Assembly: GCA_904397835.1 (NCBI GenBank)
Contig: CAJFOV010000052.1
Coordinates: 1-64,000, forward strand
DNA length: 64,000 bases
Direction of reading: 5' to 3'
Source: Candidatus Aristotella avistercoris
GTDB taxonomy: Bacteria; Bacillota; Clostridia; Oscillospirales; Ruminococcaceae
Part shown: positions 26,070 to 35,472 of the stretch, piece after piece
How the letters are laid out: the number at the start of each line of letters is the position of its first letter
Position numbering within the stretch: the stretch's first letter is position 1
Position numbers and translations under genes: made by a program
The notes under the pieces: model-generated
Seen by the model: the letters and a program-made list of their open reading frames with translations, nothing else
The model's database searches: none
What the model was told of the DNA's origin: nothing

Positions 26070-26663
26070 ATGAAATTGGTGGTTGCAAGCCACAACCAGG
26101 GCAAGCTCCGGGAGTTTGCCCGGATCTTTTCCCGCCTGGGCATTGAGATGGTCCCCCAGGATGACCTGTGCCCCAACCTGCAGGTGGAGGAGACAGGGAC
26201 AACCTTTGCGGAGAACGCCCGCCTGAAGGCCATGGCCGTCTATCGGGCCACAGGGCTGCCGGCGGTGGCGGATGACTCTGGTCTCTGCATCGATGCCCTC
26301 AACGGGGAGCCGGGGGTCTACTCCGCCCGGTATGGCGGGGAGGATCTGCCCCACACGGAGAAGATGAAGCTGGTTCTGGCCCGCATGGAACAGGTCCCCA
26401 GGAAGCAGCGGACCGCCCGCTTTGTCTCGGCCATCTGCTGTGTCTTTTCTTTAGAGGATGTGCTGGAGACGGAAGGGGTCTGTGAGGGTTGGATCGGCTA
26501 TGAGCCCAGGGGGACCCGGGGCTTTGGCTATGACCCCATCTTCTATGTGGGGGAGCAGAGCTATGCCGAGATCACCGACGAGGAGAAGGACCAAATCAGC
26601 CACCGGGGCAGGGCCCTGGCGGCGCTGGATCAAAAACTGGAAGAGCGATTTTCCAGCAGATAA
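26070..26663 (+). CDS. XTP/dITP diphosphatase (RdgB/HAM1)
   Basis: 197 residues. Hydrolyses non-canonical purine triphosphates (XTP, dITP) to monophosphates, keeping them out of nucleic acids. Begins KLVVASHNQGKLREF, with VEETGTTFAENARLKA, ADDSGLCIDALNGEPGVYSARY and RGFGYDPIF in family order. GGGAGG precedes the ATG. 26 nt after ftsY. Confidence 0.96.
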   Translation: MKLVVASHNQGKLREFARIFSRLGIEMVPQDDLCPNLQVEETGTTFAENARLKAMAVYRATGLPAVADDSGLCIDALNGEPGVYSARYGGEDLPHTEKMKLVLARMEQVPRKQRTARFVSAICCVFSLEDVLETEGVCEGWIGYEPRGTRGFGYDPIFYVGEQSYAEITDEEKDQISHRGRALAALDQKLEERFSSR

Positions 26664-26675
26664 AGGAGAAATCAC

Positions 26676-26963
26676 GTGATTACAACCAAACAACGGGCAA
26701 AGCTCCGCGGCCTTGCCAATCCCATGGAGACCATTTTGCAGGTGGGCAAGGGGGGCATCGGCCAACCTCTGATCAAGCAGGTGGATGACGCCCTCACCGC
26801 CCGGGAGCTCATCAAGCTCCGGGTGCTGGAGAACTCCCTTTACACCGCCCGAGAGGCGGCCCAGGAACTGGCCCAGGCCACCAATGCCGACATTGTACAG
26901 GTCATTGGCACCCGGTTCGTCCTGTTCCGCCGCAATCCCAAGAAGCCGCAGATTGAACTTTAG
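26676..26963 (+). CDS. yhbY: YhbY-type CRM-domain RNA-binding protein
   Basis: 95 residues, a single CRS1/YhbY domain: KQRAKLRGLANPMETILQVGKGG and VIGTRFVLFRRNP are its conserved start and end. YhbY associates with pre-50S ribosomal particles. GTG start with AAGGAG 8 nt upstream, 12 nt after the nucleotide phosphatase gene. Confidence 0.95.
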   Translation: MITTKQRAKLRGLANPMETILQVGKGGIGQPLIKQVDDALTARELIKLRVLENSLYTAREAAQELAQATNADIVQVIGTRFVLFRRNPKKPQIEL

Positions 26964-27185
26964 CGGGCCGCCGGAACAGAGGCATTGGAGAGGCAGCCCG
27001 CCCAAGAGCAGGGGATTGCTGCCCTCCATTTTCATGATTTCGGGCTCCGGCGGCCTGAACGCCCGCTCTCCGGGGCAGACTGAGAGGGGGCGGCAGAGCC
27101 GCCCAGGGGGAGAAATCGACGGTGCACCAATGCCGGGTCCGCCGGTGGGGAGGATCCTGCCGGGGACTTGGCACCAGAAAGGCGG

Positions 27186-27803
27186 ATGAGTGTTCTGAAA
27201 AAGATTGCCATGTTCGGCGGGACCTTCAATCCCATCCATCTGGGCCATCTGCACTTGGCCAAGGTCTTTGCCGATACCCTGAACCTGGACAAGGTGTTGC
27301 TGATCCCGGCCCGGGTGCCGCCCCACAAGCAGGCGCCGGATCTGGCTGAGGGGGTTCACCGCCTGGCCATGTGCCGGCTGACTGCCCAGGAGGATCCCCG
27401 ACTTTCCGTCAGCGATCTGGAACTGCGCCGCCAGGGCCCCAGCTACACCTATGACACCTTGCAGCAGCTCAAGGGGATGTTCCCCCAGGAGGAGCTCTAC
27501 CTCATCACCGGCAGCGACATGTTCCTGACGTTGGAGAGCTGGCACCGGGGCAGGGAGCTGATTCATCAGGCCGTCCTCTGTGCCGGGGCCCGCAACGCGG
27601 GGGAGATGCGCCGTCTGCAGTGCCAGCAGGAGCACCTGCAGGCCCAGGGGGCTCGGTGCTGCCTGATTGCGCTGGATCCGCTGCCCCTCTCCTCCACCCA
27701 GGTGCGGGAACGGCTGGCCAGAGGGGAGTCTGTCTCCGGCATGCTTCTGCCCCAGGTGGAGGAATATATCTATGCACAGGGCCTCTATGGCGCTGTCAAA
27801 TGA
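27186..27803 (+). CDS. nadD: Nicotinate-nucleotide adenylyltransferase
   Basis: 205 residues. Adenylates nicotinate mononucleotide to deamido-NAD in NAD synthesis. GGTFNPIHLGHL carries the nucleotidyltransferase HxGH motif and SSTQVRERL the second signature. The ATG at 27186 is preceded by AAAGGCGG at short spacing; a TTG at 27168 would add six residues but has no better signal. A 220-nt gap with no recognised gene separates it from yhbY. Confidence 0.95.
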   Translation: MSVLKKIAMFGGTFNPIHLGHLHLAKVFADTLNLDKVLLIPARVPPHKQAPDLAEGVHRLAMCRLTAQEDPRLSVSDLELRRQGPSYTYDTLQQLKGMFPQEELYLITGSDMFLTLESWHRGRELIHQAVLCAGARNAGEMRRLQCQQEHLQAQGARCCLIALDPLPLSSTQVRERLARGESVSGMLLPQVEEYIYAQGLYGAVK

Positions 27804-27824
27804 CCAAAGGGGGAAACATCGGCC

Positions 27825-28418
27825 ATGAAAAGTCTATTGGAACTGGAACAGTTGGTGCAAGAAACCCTCAGTCCGCGCCGCTATGCCCACAGCGTCAATG
27901 TGAGCCGGGAGGCGGTGCGCCTGGCCCAGCGCTATGGCGAAGATGCGGAGAGGGCCCGCATGGCGGGGCTCCTCCACGACATCTGCAAGGAGCTTCCCCC
28001 TCAGGAGCAGTTGCAATGGGTGGAAAAGTCTGATATAATTTTTGACGAACTTTTGTACCGCCAGCCCCAGGTGCTGCACGGCCCGGCGGCGGCGGAGTAT
28101 GTCAGAGAGCGCTTGAACATCACGGACGAGGACCTGCTCAACGCCATCCGTTACCACACGGTGGGCCGGGGCGGGATGTCCCTGCTGGAAAAGATCATCT
28201 ATGTGGCGGATCTCATCAGTGCGGAGCGCGACTACCCTGGGGTGGAACAGGTCCGCCAGCTGACGGACAAAAATTTGGACAAGGGCCTGCTGGAGGGACT
28301 GCGGTTCTCTTTGGAAAAGCTCCTGCAACGGGGCCAAACCATCACCCCCTGCACCGTGCAGGCGTACAATGAGTGCCTGCTCCGGCTGGAGCAGCAGAAG
28401 GAGGAAAAGATTTCGTGA
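27825..28418 (+). CDS. YqeK-type HD-domain phosphohydrolase (Ap4A hydrolase)
   Basis: 197 residues. HD-domain metal ligands His22, His51-Asp52 (GLLHDICKE) and a later HTVGR are in place. In Firmicutes YqeK members hydrolyse diadenosine tetraphosphate and almost always sit between nadD and rsfS, as here. 21 nt after nadD; its TGA overlaps the GTG start of rsfS. Confidence 0.92.
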   Translation: MKSLLELEQLVQETLSPRRYAHSVNVSREAVRLAQRYGEDAERARMAGLLHDICKELPPQEQLQWVEKSDIIFDELLYRQPQVLHGPAAAEYVRERLNITDEDLLNAIRYHTVGRGGMSLLEKIIYVADLISAERDYPGVEQVRQLTDKNLDKGLLEGLRFSLEKLLQRGQTITPCTVQAYNECLLRLEQQKEEKIS

Positions 28419-28774
28419 CCTCTTTGGAGTTTACCTATGCAGTCTGCAAACTGCTCAACGATAAAAAAGCGGTGGATGTCAAGGCCATCCATGTGGAGGG
28501 CCGCAGCTCCCTGGCGGACTACTTTGTCATTGCCTCCGGCGGCAGCACCTCCCTGGTCAGCGCCCTGGAGGATGAGATCTACGACAAGATGGCCCAGCAG
28601 GGCAAGAAGCCCCTGCACATTGAGGGCGCCAACACCAACTATTGGGTGCTCATGGACTATGGCGATGTGTTGGTCCATCTGTTCCTGAAGGAGGCCCGGG
28701 AGTTCTATGGCCTGGAGCGCCTGTGGGCGGACGCCCCTCAGGTGGATCTGAGCCATATTTTGACAGCGGATTAA
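28415..28774 (+). CDS. rsfS: Ribosomal silencing factor RsfS
   Basis: 119 residues. RsfS binds L14 and blocks subunit joining when nutrients are scarce. SSLADYFVIASGGS, HIEGANTNYWVLMDYGDVLVHLF and REFYGLERLW are the family blocks. I choose the GTG at 28415, which overlaps the yqeK stop (GTGA) and has AAGGAGG about 10 nt upstream; an in-frame upstream ATG at 28373 lies inside yqeK. Confidence 0.96.
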   Translation: MTSLEFTYAVCKLLNDKKAVDVKAIHVEGRSSLADYFVIASGGSTSLVSALEDEIYDKMAQQGKKPLHIEGANTNYWVLMDYGDVLVHLFLKEAREFYGLERLWADAPQVDLSHILTAD

Positions 28775-28811
28775 ACCATTACAATAGATTGCCCCCAGGG
28801 GCAGAGAGAGG

Positions 28812-31226
28812 GTGCAGAGCTTGCGATACGATTTTGCAGCAATTGAAAAGAAATGGCAGAAGATCTGGCAGGAGAACAAGACCTTTGCCGCCACCAATGA
28901 CTTCACCAAGCCAAAGTACTATGCCCTGGTGGAGTTCCCCTACCCCTCCGGGCAGGGGTTGCACGTGGGCCATCCCCGGTCCTACACTGCCCTGGATATT
29001 GTGGCCAGAAAGCGCCGCATGCAGGGCTACAACGTGCTGTACCCCATGGGCTGGGATGCCTTTGGCCTGCCCACGGAGAACTACGCCATCAAGAACCACA
29101 TCCATCCGGAGATTGTCACCAAGCAGAATGTGGCGCACTTTAAGGCGCAGCTCCAGAGCCTGGGTCTGTCTTTTGACTGGGATCGGGAGATCAACACCAC
29201 CGACCCCTCCTACTACAAGTGGACCCAGTGGATCTTCCTGCAGCTGTTCAAAAAGGGCCTGGCCTACAAGAGTGAGATGTCCGTGAACTGGTGCACCTCC
29301 TGCAAGGTGGTGCTGGCCAACGAAGAGGTGGTCAACGGCGTCTGTGAGCGGTGCGGCGGCACGGTGGTCCACAAGGTCAAGAGCCAGTGGATGCTCAAAA
29401 TCACCGAATATGCTCAGCGCCTGATCGACGATTTGGGTCTGGTGGACTACATCGACCGGGTCAAAACCAGCCAGATCAACTGGATCGGCCGCTCCACTGG
29501 TGCAGAGGTGGACTTTGGCACCACTGCGGGGGACAAGCTCACCGTCTTTACCACCCGGCCGGACACCCTCTTTGGCGCCACTTACATGGTTCTGTCCCCA
29601 GAGCACCCCTACCTCAAAAAGTGGGCGGATCAGATCACCAACCTGGATGCCGTGACCGCCTATCAGGAGGAGGCCGCCCGCAAGTCCGACTTTGAGCGCA
29701 CCGAGCTCGCCAAGGACAAGACCGGCGTGGTCCTCCAGGGGGTGCGGGGCATCAACCCGGTCACCGGCAAGGAGATCCCCATCTTTATTTCCGACTATGT
29801 TCTTATGACCTACGGCACCGGCGCCATCATGGCCGTGCCGGCCCACGACACCCGCGACTGGGAGTTTGCCAAAAAGTTTGACCTGCCCATTGTGGAGGTG
29901 GTCGCCGGCGGTGACGTGGAGAAGGAAGCCTTCACCGACTGCGCCACCGGTACCATGGTCAACTCCGACTTCCTCAACGGCCTGTCTGTGGAGGAGGCCA
30001 AGAAGAGGATCCTCTCCTATCTGGAAGAGCAGGGCAAGGGCCGTGCCAAGGTCAATTACAAGCTCAGGGACTGGGTCTTCTCCCGCCAGCGTTACTGGGG
30101 CGAGCCCATCCCCATCATCCACTGCCCTCACTGCGGCTATGTGCCCCTGGATGAGTCGGAGCTGCCCCTGCGCCTGCCGGAGGTGGCCTCCTATGAGCCC
30201 ACAGACAACGGGGAGTCCCCCCTGGCTGCCATGGAGGATTGGGTCAATGTCAAATGCCCCATCTGCGGCGCCCCTGCCAAGCGGGAGACGGACACCATGC
30301 CCCAGTGGGCCGGTTCCTCCTGGTACTTCCTGCGGTACTGTGATCCCCACAACGACCAGGCCCTGGCCAGCAAGGAGGCCCTGGACTACTGGATGCCGGT
30401 GGATTGGTACAACGGCGGCATGGAGCACACCACCCTGCACCTGCTCTATTCCCGCTTCTGGCACAAGTTCCTCTATGATATTGGCGTGGTCAGCACGCCG
30501 GAGCCCTATCAGAAGCGCACCAGCCACGGTATGATTCTGGGGGAGAACGGGGAGAAGATGAGCAAATCCCGGGGCAACGTGGTGAACCCCGACGACATTG
30601 TGCGGGACTATGGCGCTGACACCCTGCGCCTGTATGAGATGTTCATCGGCGACTTTGAGAAGAGCGCCCCCTGGAGCGCCAACTCCATCCGGGGCTGCAA
30701 GCGCTTTTTGGACCGGACCTGGAATTTGCAGGGCCTGGTCACCCAGGAGGAGGGCTACTCCAAGGAACTGGAGTCCTCCTTCCACAAGGCCATCAAAAAG
30801 GTCGGCGAGGACATTGAGACCCTGAAGTTCAACACCGCCATCGCCACGCTGATGGCCCTGATCAATGAGATCAGCGACAAGGGCTCCCTGACCAGGACAG
30901 AGATGCGCACCTTCCTGATCCTGCTCAATCCCTTTGCCCCCCACATCACCGAGGAGCTCTGGCAGGTGCTGGGCTTTGAGGGCATGCTCAACCAGCAGAG
31001 CTGGCCCACCTACGACCCGGCCAAGTGTGTGGATGACACGGTGGAGATCGTGGTGCAGATCTGCGGCAAGATCAAAGCCCGCCTGCAGGTGCCCGTGGAT
31101 CTGAGCAAGGAGGAACTCCTGAACCGTGCCAAGGTGGATCCGGCTGTTCAGCAGGCCCTGGAGGGCAAGCAGCTGGTCAAGGAGATCGTGGTGCCCGGCA
31201 AACTGGTGAACCTGGTGGCAAAATAA
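28812..31226 (+). CDS. leuS: Leucyl-tRNA synthetase
   Basis: 804 residues. Class I synthetase charging tRNA-Leu. GLHVGH is the HIGH motif, KMSKS is the second ATP motif, a CP1 editing domain lies between ([16 protein letters not shown] is its T-rich/editing signature) and the anticodon-binding domain follows. The start is either GTG 28812 (MQSLRYDF) or TTG 28821, which has GAGAGG at better spacing; the difference is three residues. No T-box element is visible in the 37 nt upstream, so it is probably co-transcribed from rsfS. Confidence 0.97.
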   Translation: MQSLRYDFAAIEKKWQKIWQENKTFAATNDFTKPKYYALVEFPYPSGQGLHVGHPRSYTALDIVARKRRMQGYNVLYPMGWDAFGLPTENYAIKNHIHPEIVTKQNVAHFKAQLQSLGLSFDWDREINTTDPSYYKWTQWIFLQLFKKGLAYKSEMSVNWCTSCKVVLANEEVVNGVCERCGGTVVHKVKSQWMLKITEYAQRLIDDLGLVDYIDRVKTSQINWIGRSTGAEVDFGTTAGDKLTVFTTRPDTLFGATYMVLSPEHPYLKKWADQITNLDAVTAYQEEAARKSDFERTELAKDKTGVVLQGVRGINPVTGKEIPIFISDYVLMTYGTGAIMAVPAHDTRDWEFAKKFDLPIVEVVAGGDVEKEAFTDCATGTMVNSDFLNGLSVEEAKKRILSYLEEQGKGRAKVNYKLRDWVFSRQRYWGEPIPIIHCPHCGYVPLDESELPLRLPEVASYEPTDNGESPLAAMEDWVNVKCPICGAPAKRETDTMPQWAGSSWYFLRYCDPHNDQALASKEALDYWMPVDWYNGGMEHTTLHLLYSRFWHKFLYDIGVVSTPEPYQKRTSHGMILGENGEKMSKSRGNVVNPDDIVRDYGADTLRLYEMFIGDFEKSAPWSANSIRGCKRFLDRTWNLQGLVTQEEGYSKELESSFHKAIKKVGEDIETLKFNTAIATLMALINEISDKGSLTRTEMRTFLILLNPFAPHITEELWQVLGFEGMLNQQSWPTYDPAKCVDDTVEIVVQICGKIKARLQVPVDLSKEELLNRAKVDPAVQQALEGKQLVKEIVVPGKLVNLVAK

Positions 31227-31233
31227 CAAAAAC

Positions 31234-31279
31234 ATGCGGCCCCTTTCAGAGAAAACTATTGACAGGGGCCGCATTTTTA
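31234..31279 (+). terminator. leuS terminator
   Basis: ATGCGGCCCCT (31234-31244) pairs perfectly with AGGGGCCGCAT (31264-31274), followed by TTTTT. Its 3' arm overlaps the promoter of rpsU. Confidence 0.9.
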
Positions 31280-31288
31280 TAGTATACT
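31259..31288 (+). promoter_or_regulatory. rpsU promoter
   Basis: Consensus TTGACA (31259-31264), 18-bp spacer, TATACT (31283-31288). The spacer contains the 3' arm and T-run of the leuS terminator. Confidence 0.8.
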
Positions 31289-31393
31289 AAGTATTGTTGT
31301 ATTGTAGCCTGTTTGATCAGTGTGTATGGCAACGCCGGTAAACATCTTGTTTTCTGGAAACTCAGGCCTCGCGGCGTTGGGAGGGATATAGAT

Positions 31394-31570
31394 ATGGCAG
31401 AAATTCGCATCAAAGATAACGAGTCTTTGGATAGCGCTCTGAGACGCTTCAAGAGACAGTGCGCAAGAAGCGGCGTGCTGGCTGAAGTGCGCAAAAGAGA
31501 GCACTATGAAAAGCCCTCTGTGAAACGCAAAAAGAAGTCAGAGGCTGCTCGGAAGCGCAAGTACAAATAA
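31394..31570 (+). CDS. rpsU: 30S ribosomal protein S21
   Basis: 58 residues, very basic: [22 protein letters not shown] and the Lys/Arg-rich C-terminus [13 protein letters not shown] are diagnostic. S21 helps the 30S subunit accept mRNA. GGGAGG precedes the ATG at 31394. Single-gene unit with its own promoter and terminator. Confidence 0.98.
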   Translation: MAEIRIKDNESLDSALRRFKRQCARSGVLAEVRKREHYEKPSVKRKKKSEAARKRKYK

Positions 31571-31596
31571 GCGCCCGGACTGCGTATGAAATGGCC

Positions 31597-31624
31597 AAAA
31601 AGCGAGCTTTGTGCTCGCTTTTTC
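31597..31624 (+). terminator. rpsU terminator
   Basis: AGCGAGC (31601-31607) pairs with GCTCGCT (31613-31619), flanked by AAAA and TTTTT. Confidence 0.88.
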
Positions 31625-31701
31625 CTTTTTGATCCCCCTTGCTGCTCCCATGCATCAAGGGGAAGCCGTTTCCACAACACAACGGATAGGAGAGTGAACC
31701 C

Positions 31702-32202
31702 TTGTTCCTATTTCCAACCCATTCCCTGGGCCGCGTGACGGAGATCACGCCGGTCTTTTTGAACCGGCTGGGGATCCGCGGGCTCATTTTGGATGTAGAC
31801 AACACCCTGACCACCCACAACAACCCCGTCCCCCTGCCAGGGGTGCCGCAGTGGATTGCGGAGATGAAGGACCACGGCATCGGACTGATGATCCTCTCCA
31901 ACAACCACCCGGAGCGGGTGCGCCCCTTTGCACAGATGCTGGACCTGCCCTTTGTGGCGGATGGGAAGAAGCCCCTGTCCAGCGGCATGCGGCGGGCCAC
32001 GCAGGCTATGGGCCTGACAAAGGATCAGGTGGCCATTGTGGGGGATCAGCTCTTCACCGATATTTGGGCCGGCAACCACTATGGCTGTGTGAGCATCCTG
32101 GTGGAGCCCATTGAACCGGAGCAGACCGGTTTTTTGGCGGTCAAGCGCCGGTGGGAGCGGCCCATTTTGAAGGCCTATCACAGACGCAGGGGGAGGGAAT
32201 AG
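31702..32202 (+). CDS. YqeG-family HAD phosphatase
   Basis: 166 residues. HAD motif I is LDVDNTL with Asp31 and Asp33; motif II is LSNNH; motif III/IV is KKPLSSG and VGDQLFTDIWAGN. The YqeG group of HAD IIIA hydrolases is widespread in Firmicutes; related proteins dephosphorylate phosphatidylglycerol phosphate, but the substrate of this one is uncertain. TTG start at 31702 with AGGAGAG upstream. The next gene begins 2 nt after its stop. Confidence 0.88.
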   Translation: MFLFPTHSLGRVTEITPVFLNRLGIRGLILDVDNTLTTHNNPVPLPGVPQWIAEMKDHGIGLMILSNNHPERVRPFAQMLDLPFVADGKKPLSSGMRRATQAMGLTKDQVAIVGDQLFTDIWAGNHYGCVSILVEPIEPEQTGFLAVKRRWERPILKAYHRRRGRE

Positions 32203-32203
32203 G

Positions 32204-33073
32204 ATGAACATTCGCTTTGGCCCGGCGGGAACGCCTGACAGCTTTGCCAAGCAGGGCTACAAAAAGACAGTGCAGATGCCGGAGTACCTGGAAAAAATGG
32301 GGCTGAACGCCTTTGAGTACCAGTGCGGCAGAGGGGTGCGCATCCCCACCCCTGCGGCCCAGGAACTGGGGCGGGAGGCCGCCAGCCGCAATGTCGCCCT
32401 GTCGGTTCACGCTCCCTACTTTATCTCCCTGTCCTCCCTGGAGGAGGAGAAGCGGGAAAAGTCCATCGACTACATTCTGCAGACTGCCCGGGCCGCCAAG
32501 GATATGGGCGCCACCCGGATTGTGGTTCACTCTGGCTCCTGTGCAAAGATCTCCCGGCAGGAGGCCCTGGCCTTGGCCAAGGAGACCCTGCACCGGGCCC
32601 AACGGGCCATGGATGAGGGGGGCTATGGGGAGATCCGTCTCTGCCCGGAGACCATGGGAAAGGTCAACCAGCTGGGGACCCTTGCGGAGGTGCTGGAGCT
32701 CTGCCGCCTGGATGAGCGGATGCTCCCCTGCATCGACTTTGGGCATCTGAACGCCCGCACCTTTGGCCAGGTGAACTCCTATGAGGCCTTCCAACAGGTG
32801 TTGGACCAGGTGGAAAACAGCCTCGGGCGGGAGCGTGCCCGCATCTTTCACGCCCATTTTTCCAAGATTCAGTACACACAGCCAGGAGGCGAAAAGTGCC
32901 ACCTGACCTTTGAGGATACCATATACGGACCGGATTTTGCCCCATTGGCCCAGCTGTTGGTGGAGCGGGACGCCTCCCCGGTGGTGATCTGCGAGTCAGC
33001 AGGCACCCAGGCGGAGGACGCATCCGCCATGTTTCAGCAGGTCCAAGGGCAGCCGGGATATCAGGAGGGATAA
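32204..33073 (+). CDS. Endonuclease IV-like TIM-barrel protein
   Basis: 289 residues. The sequence follows the AP-endonuclease 2/xylose isomerase-like barrel: LSVHAPYFISLSS, RIVVHSGS, CPETMGK, CIDFGHLNAR and IFHAHFSK supply the His, Glu and Asp metal ligands expected of a trinuclear-zinc endonuclease IV. It would nick DNA 5' to abasic sites, although divergent members have other roles. Lies 2 nt after yqeG and 2 nt before the Xaa-Pro peptidase gene: one operon. Confidence 0.82.
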   Translation: MNIRFGPAGTPDSFAKQGYKKTVQMPEYLEKMGLNAFEYQCGRGVRIPTPAAQELGREAASRNVALSVHAPYFISLSSLEEEKREKSIDYILQTARAAKDMGATRIVVHSGSCAKISRQEALALAKETLHRAQRAMDEGGYGEIRLCPETMGKVNQLGTLAEVLELCRLDERMLPCIDFGHLNARTFGQVNSYEAFQQVLDQVENSLGRERARIFHAHFSKIQYTQPGGEKCHLTFEDTIYGPDFAPLAQLLVERDASPVVICESAGTQAEDASAMFQQVQGQPGYQEG

Positions 33074-33075
33074 CC

Positions 33076-34140
33076 ATGACCAAACTGCAAACGTTGATGA
33101 ACAACCTGCCCCAGGGGATGGATGGGGCCTTGATTCTTTCCCAGACCAACCGCCAATACTACACGGGGATGCGCAGCACGGCCGGCGTGCTGCTGGTCAC
33201 CCGCCAGGAGGCCTACTTTTTGGTGGACTTCCGCTACTATGAAGCTGCCTGCAAGCAGGTGACAGATTGCAGTGTGGTGCTGCAGGAGAAGCTCTACCCC
33301 CAGCTGCAGGAGCTGATGGGCCGCCACAACCTGCACCGGGTTGGGGTGGAGGATGCCTATCTGACCCTGGCTGAATTTGCCGGTTTGGAAAAAAATCTGC
33401 CGGTGGAGCTGGTCCACGATGGCACCCTGAGCCGCCTGATTTTTGACCAGCGCATGGTCAAAACGCCGGATGAGGTGGCGCAGATCAAGCGCGCCCAGGA
33501 GTACACCGACCGGGCCTTTTTGCACATCCTGGACTACATCCGCCCCGGCCGCACCGAGCGGGAGATTGCCCTGGAGCTGGAGTTCTTTGCCCGGCGTCTG
33601 GGGGCGGATTGGACCTCTTTCAACTTTATTGTGGTGGCTGGGGAAAACGGCTCTCAGCCCCATGGGGTGCCTGGCAACCGCCCCGTCAAGGACGGGGACT
33701 TTGTCACCATGGACTTCGGCGTGCGCTGCAGCGGGTACTGCTCGGATATGACCCGCACCGTGGCCGTTGGCGCCCCTAGTGAAAAGCAGCGGCAGGTCTA
33801 TGATCTGGTGCTCAAGGCCCACTTGGAGTCCATGGCGGCCGTCAAACCCGGCATCCCCTGTGAGGAGATTGACGCCGTCGCTCGGAACATCATCACACAG
33901 GGGGGCTATGGGGAGCACTTTGGCCATGCTCTGGGCCATGGGGTTGGCCTGGAGATCCACGAGGAGCCCCGCTTCGGCATGGGCAGCAAAACCCTTTGTG
34001 CCCCTGGCCAGGTGGTCACCATCGAGCCAGGGATCTATCTCCCTGGGGAGTTCGGCGTGCGCATTGAGAACATGGTTCTGGTGACACCAGAGGGCCACGA
34101 GGATCTGACCAAGAGCACCAGGGACCTCTTAGTGCTGTAG
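33076..34140 (+). CDS. Xaa-Pro aminopeptidase-type M24 peptidase
   Basis: 354 residues. An N-terminal creatinase-like domain (1-125) is followed by the pita-bread M24 domain with MDFGVRCSGYCSDMTRT (two metal Asp), HALGHGVGLEIHEEP (metal His) and EPGIYLPGEFGVRIEN (metal Glu). It removes N-terminal residues preceding proline, in the cytoplasm. In Firmicutes this gene commonly lies just before efp, as here. Confidence 0.94.
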   Translation: MTKLQTLMNNLPQGMDGALILSQTNRQYYTGMRSTAGVLLVTRQEAYFLVDFRYYEAACKQVTDCSVVLQEKLYPQLQELMGRHNLHRVGVEDAYLTLAEFAGLEKNLPVELVHDGTLSRLIFDQRMVKTPDEVAQIKRAQEYTDRAFLHILDYIRPGRTEREIALELEFFARRLGADWTSFNFIVVAGENGSQPHGVPGNRPVKDGDFVTMDFGVRCSGYCSDMTRTVAVGAPSEKQRQVYDLVLKAHLESMAAVKPGIPCEEIDAVARNIITQGGYGEHFGHALGHGVGLEIHEEPRFGMGSKTLCAPGQVVTIEPGIYLPGEFGVRIENMVLVTPEGHEDLTKSTRDLLVL

Positions 34141-34163
34141 AGAGAAGTTTTTCCATAAAACCC

Positions 34164-34192
34164 TTGCAAAATTACGCAAGATGGGATAAACT
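34164..34192 (+). promoter_or_regulatory. Promoter of efp
   Basis: TTGCAA (34164-34169), 17 bp, TAAACT (34187-34192). Places a short leader with a possible ORF before efp. Confidence 0.6.
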
Positions 34193-34215
34193 GATACTGA
34201 TATAGGAGGGAGCAA

Positions 34216-34332
34216 GTGGGAAAGAGGCGGTTGCCTTTTTCACCCCTTCTCAAATTATTAAATTGCGGTGTGTTTCTCTGGGGCAGAGGTGGCCCGGCGG
34301 TGCACGCAGCGGATAGGAGACTGTTTTTATGA
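34216..34332 (+). CDS. Possible 38-residue leader ORF overlapping efp
   Basis: A GTG with AGGAGGG 5 nt upstream opens a 38-codon frame that ends in a TGA overlapping the efp start codon (ATGA). The peptide begins [15 protein letters not shown] and has no recognisable domain. The good ribosome binding site and the exact overlap suggest translational coupling or a leader-peptide control of EF-P, but chance is possible; efp also has its own AGGAG 8 nt before its ATG. Confidence 0.35.
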   Translation: MGKRRLPFSPLLKLLNCGVFLWGRGGPAVHAADRRLFL

Positions 34333-34886
34333 TTTCTGCAGGCGATTTCAGAAATGGCGTCACCTTTGATATGGATGGCAACGTCTACCAGATCATTGAG
34401 TTCCAGCACGTGAAGCCCGGCAAAGGTGCTGCCTTTGTGCGCACCAAGATCCGCAACGTGATCTCTGGAGCAGTGACAGAGCGCACCTTTAACCCCACAG
34501 AGAAGTTCCCCACTGCATTCATTGAGCGCAAGGAGATGCAGTACCTCTACAACGATGGGGACCTGTACTACTTCATGGACAACGAGTCCTATGAGACCAC
34601 CCCCATCAATGCCTCTGTGATGGGCGACAACTTTAAGTTCATCAAAGAGAACACCGACTGCAAGGTTCTGTCCTACAAGGGCAGCGTCTTTGGCGTGGAG
34701 CCCCCCAACTTTGTGGAGCTGGAGGTCACCAAGACTGATCCCGGCTTTAAGGGCGATACTGCAACCAACGCCACCAAACCTGCAACGCTGGAGACCGGCG
34801 CAGAGATCAAAGTCCCCCTCTTTATCAATGAGGGCGACCGCATCCGTGTGGATACCCGTACCGGGGAGTACATGGAGCGCGCCTAA
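34329..34886 (+). CDS. efp: Translation elongation factor P
   Basis: 185 residues. EF-P rescues ribosomes stalled at consecutive prolines. The loop [12 protein letters not shown] places Lys32 at the tip, the residue that carries modifications in many bacteria; the domain 2 and 3 segments [17 protein letters not shown] and [17 protein letters not shown] are typical. AGGAG precedes the ATG. Confidence 0.97.
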   Translation: MISAGDFRNGVTFDMDGNVYQIIEFQHVKPGKGAAFVRTKIRNVISGAVTERTFNPTEKFPTAFIERKEMQYLYNDGDLYYFMDNESYETTPINASVMGDNFKFIKENTDCKVLSYKGSVFGVEPPNFVELEVTKTDPGFKGDTATNATKPATLETGAEIKVPLFINEGDRIRVDTRTGEYMERA

Positions 34887-34926
34887 ACCCTGAGGAACAA
34901 ATAAGAAGATCGCAAGGGAGGATACC

Positions 34927-35388
34927 ATGATGACAATGACCGAAAAAGTGGCCTATATCCGTGGCCTGGCCGAGGGATTCGGCGTGGATGAGAGCAGCAA
35001 GGAGGGCAAGCTCCTCAAGGCGCTGCTGGATGTGCTGGATGATGTGGCCTTCACCGTATCTGATCTTGAGGATGAGGTGGCTGAGCTCTGCGAGCAAGTG
35101 GACTCCATCGATGAGGATCTGGGCGCCCTGGAGGATGACCTCTATGAGGACGACGATGACGATGATGATGACGATGAGGACGAGGACTTCGACGAGGACG
35201 AGTGCTTTGAGCTGGAGTGCCCCAAGTGCGGCGACACCATCTGCCTGACGGAGGATATGCTGGAGGAGGGCTATACCCTGGAGTGCCCCAACTGCCACGA
35301 GACCCTGGAGATCACCCTGGACGGCTGCGATTGCGACTGCGACTGTGATTGCTGTGGGGAAGAGGCTGAAGAGGAAGAGAAGGAGTAA
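34927..35388 (+). CDS. Acidic zinc-ribbon protein (CD1247 N-terminal-domain type)
   Basis: 153 residues. The N-terminal 65 residues (EKVAYIRGLAEGFGVDESSKEGKLLKAL) form the helical domain known from clostridial CD1247-like proteins, which typically follow efp. Then comes an unbroken run of about nine Asp in an Asp/Glu tract, a zinc ribbon with CPKC and CPNC knuckles, and a cysteine-aspartate tail DCDCDCDCC. Function is not known; the ribbon and the Cys/Asp tail suggest metal binding. Cytoplasmic. Followed by a strong hairpin. Confidence 0.75.
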   Translation: MMTMTEKVAYIRGLAEGFGVDESSKEGKLLKALLDVLDDVAFTVSDLEDEVAELCEQVDSIDEDLGALEDDLYEDDDDDDDDDEDEDFDEDECFELECPKCGDTICLTEDMLEEGYTLECPNCHETLEITLDGCDCDCDCDCCGEEAEEEEKE

Positions 35389-35435
35389 TCTTTTGACCTT
35401 CATTCTGCAAGCAGGTATCTGCTGAAAAGATGGTA

Positions 35436-35470
35436 AAAGGGGAGGAACGGAGAATCCGTTCCTCCCCTTT
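35436..35470 (+). terminator. Strong terminator hairpin after the zinc-ribbon gene
   Basis: A perfect 15-bp stem, 35436-35450 against 35456-35470, with a 5-nt loop; the T-run is only three long, being the 3' end of the stem. Confidence 0.75.
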
Positions 35471-35472
35471 CG

